From positions 1-19,561 of the forward strand of contig CACJYH010000011.1 of assembly GCA_902597695.1 (NCBI GenBank): 19,561 nt of DNA. The letters run 5' to 3'. Source of the DNA: an uncultured Pelagibacteraceae bacterium (GTDB lineage: Bacteria > Pseudomonadota > Alphaproteobacteria > Pelagibacterales > Pelagibacteraceae). Shown here one piece after another: positions 16,208 to 19,561 of this stretch. Each line of letters starts with the position of its first letter. The first letter of the stretch is position 1. A model generated the notes under the pieces. That model worked only from the letters and a program-made list of their open reading frames with translations. It did not search any database and had not been told where the DNA came from. Made by a program: the position numbers and the translations under genes.

Positions 16208-16834
16208 ATGAAAGTTACGATTGTTGATTACAACTCGGGCAATATCAGCTCGGTGATAAACTCTTTTAAAGAAGTTGCTAAAGATAAGGTAAATATTGAG
16301 TTTACTGCTGATTTAAATAAAATTAAGTCTAGTGACAAAGTAGTTTTACCAGGGCAGGGCTCATTTAAAAGTTGTGTAGATGCTCTAAATAAAATTAATG
16401 GTCTATCAGAGGCTTTACATGAATTTGCAATAAATAATAAAAAACCACTTCTTGGAATTTGTGTTGGTTTACAAATGTTTGCAGATATTGGTTATGAGGA
16501 AACTGAAACTAAAGGCTTAGGTTGGATATCTGGCAAAGTCTCAAAAATAGATAATCAAAATGGAAAATATAAACTTCCTCATATTGGTTGGAACCAGATA
16601 AATATTGTAAAACAAAGTAAGATTTTTGAGAATATAGAAAATAACTCACACATGTATTTTGTGCATAGTTATGAATTTTTACCAAATGATAAAAATGTAA
16701 TTTCAGCAACAACAGATTATTCAACAAATATTGTTTGTTCTGTTGAAAAAGAAAATATCTTTGGAACACAATTTCATCCAGAAAAGAGCGATAAAATAGG
16801 ATTACAAGTAATAAAAAATTTTATAGATTTATAA
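16208..16834 (+). CDS. hisH: Imidazole glycerol phosphate synthase glutaminase subunit HisH
   Basis: HisH is the glutamine amidotransferase that supplies ammonia to HisF for closing the imidazole ring. The 208-residue class I glutaminase has DYNSGN at the N-terminus, the oxyanion region LPGQGSF, and nucleophile Cys85 in LLGICVGLQM. It also has HIGWNQI, YFVHSYEF and the catalytic His190/Glu192 in FGTQFHPEKS. Its partner hisF lies about 1.5 kb downstream on the opposite strand, so the two subunits come from different transcripts. The Mrr-like gene begins one base after its stop. Confidence 0.98.
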   Translation: MKVTIVDYNSGNISSVINSFKEVAKDKVNIEFTADLNKIKSSDKVVLPGQGSFKSCVDALNKINGLSEALHEFAINNKKPLLGICVGLQMFADIGYEETETKGLGWISGKVSKIDNQNGKYKLPHIGWNQINIVKQSKIFENIENNSHMYFVHSYEFLPNDKNVISATTDYSTNIVCSVEKENIFGTQFHPEKSDKIGLQVIKNFIDL

Positions 16835-16835
16835 A

Positions 16836-17654
16836 ATGAAATTTCCAACTCACTTGGATTTAATTATTCCAACCATAAAAGCTTTAAAAGATATGGGGGG
16901 TACAGCTACACCAAGTGAAATTACCAACAAAGTTATTGAATTAGAAAAATATCCAGAGGAAATTCAAAATGAAAAACAACAGGGAGATGGATATAGAACA
17001 AAATTAGAGTATCGTTTAGCCTGGGCAAGAACATACATGAAGAAATTTCTGAGTGCTGTTGAGGACAAAAGTAGAGGGCTATGGTCATTAACCCCGATAG
17101 GGTTAAAATTGGATATAAGTAATGCACAATCAGTTATTGATTTAGCTCAAGAAAATAAGAAAAAAGATAAAAAAAATTGGCAAGAAAATAAAGGTGAAAA
17201 GAGTGAAGATGAAGAAGAAGCTTCAGAAGATTGGAAAACAGAGGTTTTAAACATAATCAATAATTCTTCACCAAAGTCTTTTGAAAATTTATGTCAAAGA
17301 TTATTAAGAGAAAGTGGTTGCATTAATGTAGAAGTAGTTGGTGGAGCTAACGATAAAGGGATTGATGGTACAGCAGTTTTAAGGTTGGGTTTAATATCTT
17401 TTCCAGTAAAATTTCAGTGTAAGAGATATGGCTCTTCACAAGTAACACCAAAACTTATAAGAGAATTTAGAGGCACACTTGGTCAAGTGGATAAAGGAAT
17501 ATTTATAACAACTGGCAGATTTACAAAGTTAGCTAAAGAAGAAGGTCAAGACTTATCTAAAGGAAAAACAATGGATATGATTGATGGTGATACACTTTGC
17601 GATTTACTAAGAGAGTATAAAATAGGTATCGAAGAAAAAATGATGTTAATGTAG
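16836..17654 (+). CDS. Mrr-type restriction endonuclease-like protein
   Basis: This 272-residue protein has the architecture of the Mrr family, whose E. coli member is a type IV enzyme cleaving methylated DNA. Residues about 5-90 form an Mrr_N winged-helix-like domain (PTIKALKDMGGTATPSEIT, RLAWARTYMKKFL, RGLWSLTPIGL). A charged Lys/Glu-rich linker follows (about 107-131), then an Mrr catalytic domain of the PD-(D/E)xK fold. This has FENLCQRLLRESG with Glu150, GGANDKGIDGTA with Asp177, and FQCKRY with Gln194 and Lys196, the D...QxK signature. The active site looks intact. There is no adjacent methyltransferase or specificity gene. It starts one base after the hisH stop, so it is translated with a histidine gene, an odd place for a restriction enzyme. 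Repair or DNA-processing roles are possible. Confidence 0.85.
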   Translation: MKFPTHLDLIIPTIKALKDMGGTATPSEITNKVIELEKYPEEIQNEKQQGDGYRTKLEYRLAWARTYMKKFLSAVEDKSRGLWSLTPIGLKLDISNAQSVIDLAQENKKKDKKNWQENKGEKSEDEEEASEDWKTEVLNIINNSSPKSFENLCQRLLRESGCINVEVVGGANDKGIDGTAVLRLGLISFPVKFQCKRYGSSQVTPKLIREFRGTLGQVDKGIFITTGRFTKLAKEEGQDLSKGKTMDMIDGDTLCDLLREYKIGIEEKMMLM

Positions 17655-17679
17655 ATAAAGATTTTTTTGAAAATATTTA

Positions 17680-17955
17680 ATGAATAAATTTTTAAGAATA
17701 ATTCTTTGTTATATCTTTCTTACTTCATGTCAAAATATTCAAAATGTTGAAAAAATAGAGAAAAAAAACACGACAAAAGAATTTACAATTTCAATTGAAC
17801 CTAACTTAACCAATAAATGTTCGGTTAATTCTGGAGGATCACCTAAATACATCATCAAAGCTATAACCTCTCCTTGTCTCTCAAAATCAGCTTTTTCCTC
17901 TAATTCAGTTACTCTATCAGAAACTCCGATTTCAAAATTTGTAAAAGCAACGTAA
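17680..17955 (+). CDS. Small lipoprotein-like ORF (uncertain)
   Basis: The 91-residue ORF starts with a textbook lipoprotein signal: a basic Lys3/Arg6, a hydrophobic run, and the lipobox LTSC with Cys17. A Lys/Glu/Asn-rich stretch follows to about residue 45. From there on it is Ser/Pro/Thr-rich, with more C-ending codons, and reads like the antisense of a coding frame. It overlaps the minus-strand ORF at 17739-18011 over 217 bases. It may be a real small lipoprotein at the end of the hisBH-mrr transcript, or the 5' remnant of a broken one. I do not recognise the product. Confidence 0.42.
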   Translation: MNKFLRIILCYIFLTSCQNIQNVEKIEKKNTTKEFTISIEPNLTNKCSVNSGGSPKYIIKAITSPCLSKSAFSSNSVTLSETPISKFVKAT

Positions 17956-18011
17956 CCTTTGTAGAAAACGAAACCTAATATTAAAAAAAATACTATCTTA
18001 ATCTTACTCAT
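17739..18011 (-). CDS. Small membrane-anchored protein of unknown function, downstream of hisE
   Basis: The 90-residue ORF begins 6 bases after the hisE stop on the same strand, like a last gene of hisA-F-E. It has one N-terminal membrane segment (about 5-21), then a soluble part with VSDRVTELEEKADFERQGEV and MMYLGDPPELTEHLL. Composition and codon use look coding across its first 65 or so codons. The last 20, FVVFFFSIFSTF in character, look like antisense to the facing lipoprotein ORF. No family is recognised. Confidence 0.5.
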   Translation of the reverse strand: MSKIKIVFFLILGFVFYKGYVAFTNFEIGVSDRVTELEEKADFERQGEVIALMMYLGDPPELTEHLLVKLGSIEIVNSFVVFFFSIFSTF

Positions 18012-18017
18012 TAACTT

Positions 18018-18290
18018 TTATTTTTTTCTTTTTTCTAACTCAATCTCAATATCTTCAATTTTAATGTTATTTGCTTCTAGATAAATTATCAAATGATAAA
18101 ATAAATCAGCAGCTTCATGTATTTTATTAGTATCTTTGTCTACAGCCTCGATTAATTCATTTATTTCCTCTAAAACTTTTGATTTGCTTAGCGATTTATC
18201 TGATAATAATTTGTTGGTATATGATCCATCGACTGGTCTTTTTTTTCTTTCGCGTGCAAGTTTAAACAAATTTTCTAGTGTGGTTAACAT
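18018..18290 (-). CDS. hisE: Phosphoribosyl-ATP pyrophosphatase HisE
   Basis: HisE hydrolyses phosphoribosyl-ATP to phosphoribosyl-AMP, the second step of histidine synthesis. I place the start at the ATG at 18290, one base after the hisF stop, giving 90 residues. The longer reading frame to 18359 would overlap hisF by 68 bases and add an unrelated N-terminus. The protein has the MazG-like signature: DGSYTNKLL, EEINELIEA, EAADLFYHLIIYLE and a closing LEKRKK. It is a stand-alone enzyme, not fused to HisI, and no hisI lies in the window. Confidence 0.93.
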   Translation of the reverse strand: MLTTLENLFKLARERKKRPVDGSYTNKLLSDKSLSKSKVLEEINELIEAVDKDTNKIHEAADLFYHLIIYLEANNIKIEDIEIELEKRKK

Positions 18291-18291
18291 A

Positions 18292-19047
18292 CTAAATTCT
18301 AACAGGAATTCCTTTTGAGTCCAAATATTCCTTAGCCTCTTGAACTGAATGTTTTCCATAGTGAAAAATTGAGGCTGCTAAAACTGCACTAGCATTTCCT
18401 AATTTAATTCCATCAACCAAATGATCTAAGTTACCAACGCCTCCTGATGCAATTAAAGGTATATTTACTTTTGATGCAATTTTACTCATTAATTCAACGT
18501 CATAACCTATTTGTGTTCCATCTCTATCCATTGACGTTACAAGTAATTCTCCTGCCCCACTATCTTCCATTTTTTTGGCATACTCTAAAGCATCAAGACC
18601 ACTATTGTTTCTACCTCCATGAGTAAATATTTCCCACTTGTCTCCATTTTTCTTTGCATCAATTGCAACAACAATACATTGTGAACCAAACTTTTTTGAA
18701 CTGTCTAAAACAACTTTTGGATTTTCAACCGCGGCGGTATTTATAGAAACTTTATCTGCACCACAATTGAGTAACTTGTTAATATCTTCAATACTTCTTA
18801 CTCCTCCACCAACAGTTAAAGGAACAAAGCATTTTTTTGATGTTCTTTTAACCACATCATAAATTGTATCTCTATTTTCATTGGAAGCAGTAATATCTAA
18901 AAAACAAATTTCATCTGCACCACCATCAGAATAAATTTTTGCTTGTTCAACTGGATCACCTGCATCTTTTAAATCAACAAAGTTAATCCCTTTAACTACA
19001 CGACCGTTTTTAACGTCTAAACAAGGAATTATTCTATTTTTAAGCAT
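18292..19047 (-). CDS. hisF: Imidazole glycerol phosphate synthase cyclase subunit HisF
   Basis: HisF is the cyclase half of the HisFH enzyme, producing imidazole glycerol phosphate and AICAR. The 251-residue (beta/alpha)8 barrel has catalytic Asp11 in RIIPCLD and Asp130 in VVAIDAK. It also has the half-barrel repeats [10 protein letters not shown] and [10 protein letters not shown] that bind phosphate, and [15 protein letters not shown]. Length is normal. It overlaps hisA by 8 bases and precedes hisE by one. Confidence 0.98.
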   Translation of the reverse strand: MLKNRIIPCLDVKNGRVVKGINFVDLKDAGDPVEQAKIYSDGGADEICFLDITASNENRDTIYDVVKRTSKKCFVPLTVGGGVRSIEDINKLLNCGADKVSINTAAVENPKVVLDSSKKFGSQCIVVAIDAKKNGDKWEIFTHGGRNNSGLDALEYAKKMEDSGAGELLVTSMDRDGTQIGYDVELMSKIASKVNIPLIASGGVGNLDHLVDGIKLGNASAVLAASIFHYGKHSVQEAKEYLDSKGIPVRI

Positions 19048-19561
19048 CTTCTTTAACCAGTTCTTCTAATTTAATATCTCCATCATAAATAGCTTTGCCA
19101 ACTATAATACCCTCAATATTTTTCAAAGTTTTGGCTTTTTTAATATCATCTATTGATGACACACCACCAGAAATAATAACCGGACAATTTGATTTCTCCG
19201 AAACTTTTGATGTCTCCTCAAAATTTGGGCTTTGCTTCATACCATCTCTATTGATATCAGTATAAATTAATCTGCTAACACCATAACCATTTACTTCTTT
19301 TAAATAATCCAGAGTTAATTGATTAGAATTTTCCTTCCAACCAGATATGGATAAATATCCGTCTTTAGCATCTAAACCTAACGCAATTTTGTTTGGAAAT
19401 TTTTCGCATGCTTCTTTTAAAAACTTTTTATCTTTTATTGCGGCACTGCCTAAAATTACTTTTTCAACTCCAGCATCGGTATACTTTTTTATACTTTCAA
19501 AGTTTCTAACACCTCCACCAACCTCAATTTTAAAGTCAAACTTGCTTACTATATCTTGAAT
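19040..19561 (-). CDS. hisA: ProFAR isomerase HisA, 3' part, runs off the right edge
   Basis: HisA is the (beta/alpha)8 Amadori-rearranging isomerase that forms PRFAR, the substrate of HisFH. The minus-strand frame stays open from the stop at 19040 to the window edge (174 codons), so the short frame beginning at the internal Met at 19240 is not the true start. Visible motifs are [40 protein letters not shown] with the catalytic Asp, and VIISGGVSS plus [11 protein letters not shown] near the end. About 65-70 N-terminal residues lie outside the window. It overlaps hisF by 8 bases. Confidence 0.96.
   Translation of the reverse strand: MQDIVSKFDFKIEVGGGVRNFESIKKYTDAGVEKVILGSAAIKDKKFLKEACEKFPNKIALGLDAKDGYLSISGWKENSNQLTLDYLKEVNGYGVSRLIYTDINRDGMKQSPNFEETSKVSEKSNCPVIISGGVSSIDDIKKAKTLKNIEGIIVGKAIYDGDIKLEELVKEDA

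Noticed and set aside
16836..18011. A complete restriction-modification or toxin-antitoxin island
   Set aside because: No methyltransferase, specificity subunit, recognisable toxin or flanking mobile element is present; only the single Mrr-like gene can be supported.
18291..18359. Upstream 23-codon extension of hisE
   Set aside because: It would lie within hisF in another frame and does not resemble HisE; the ATG at 18290 directly after the hisF stop gives a standard 90-residue enzyme.
19040..19240. A stand-alone 66-residue gene at the right end
   Set aside because: The same frame stays open to the window edge with clear HisA motifs, so this is only the C-terminal end of hisA.
1..19561. CRISPR arrays, tRNAs, rRNAs, insertion sequences or prophage
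   Set aside because: No regularly spaced repeats, tRNA-like cloverleaf or TPsiC motifs, transposase or integrase motifs were seen on either strand.

Overview
The window is very AT-rich, tightly packed chromosomal DNA. It most likely comes from a free-living, genome-streamlined alphaproteobacterium of the SAR11/Pelagibacterales type. This rests on AT-rich Lys/Asn/Ile-heavy proteins, 0-10 base spacers, many short overlaps between genes, no tRNA, rRNA, IS or CRISPR, and a gene order typical of the alphaproteobacterial origin region. The taxonomic call is inferred from content, not from a database search.

Left arm (1-7159, all on the minus strand): a 5' part of mnmG, then mnmE, a SPINDLY/OGT-like GT41 glycosyltransferase, rho, hemJ, hemH and hemE. 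Read in the direction of transcription this is hemE-hemH-hemJ-rho-(GT41)-mnmE-mnmG: late haem synthesis, the termination factor, then the tRNA wobble-uridine modification pair. The GT41 gene is the one accessory gene in an otherwise standard block.

Centre (7160-7441): a 282-base spacer from which both flanking gene blocks are transcribed outward, hemE leftward and ppsR rightward. In Caulobacter and Rickettsia the replication origin lies at this hemE/COG1806 junction. The spacer holds a family of TTATTAACA-like nonamers and an AT-only stretch. It is the best oriC candidate in the window.

Right arm (7442-13628, mostly plus strand): ppsR-maf-aroE-coaE-dnaQ form one overlapping operon. A convergent fxsA-secB pair follows on the minus strand, then Tim44-like and Smr genes on the plus strand. 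A sulfotransferase gene sits between smr and the convergent hslVU operon. The mltA gene often found between the Tim44-like and smr genes in relatives is absent.

Heat-shock protease and histidine region (13635-19561): hslV-hslU (minus) diverges from hisB-hisH (plus). An Mrr-type nuclease gene follows hisH after one base. The rest of the histidine pathway, hisA-hisF-hisE, lies on the minus strand and converges on hisBH. Two small ORFs, a lipoprotein-like one on plus and a membrane-anchored one on minus, overlap antisense at the junction. The his genes are thus split into two converging halves around a defence-type nuclease.

Most attractive leads: the oriC candidate and its repeats; the Mrr-like nuclease coupled to hisH; the GT41 gene beside rho; a 20-bp dyad just upstream of rho; and several -10-like boxes 5-7 bases before start codons, which suggests leaderless mRNAs. 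I did not find a clearly new multi-gene system.
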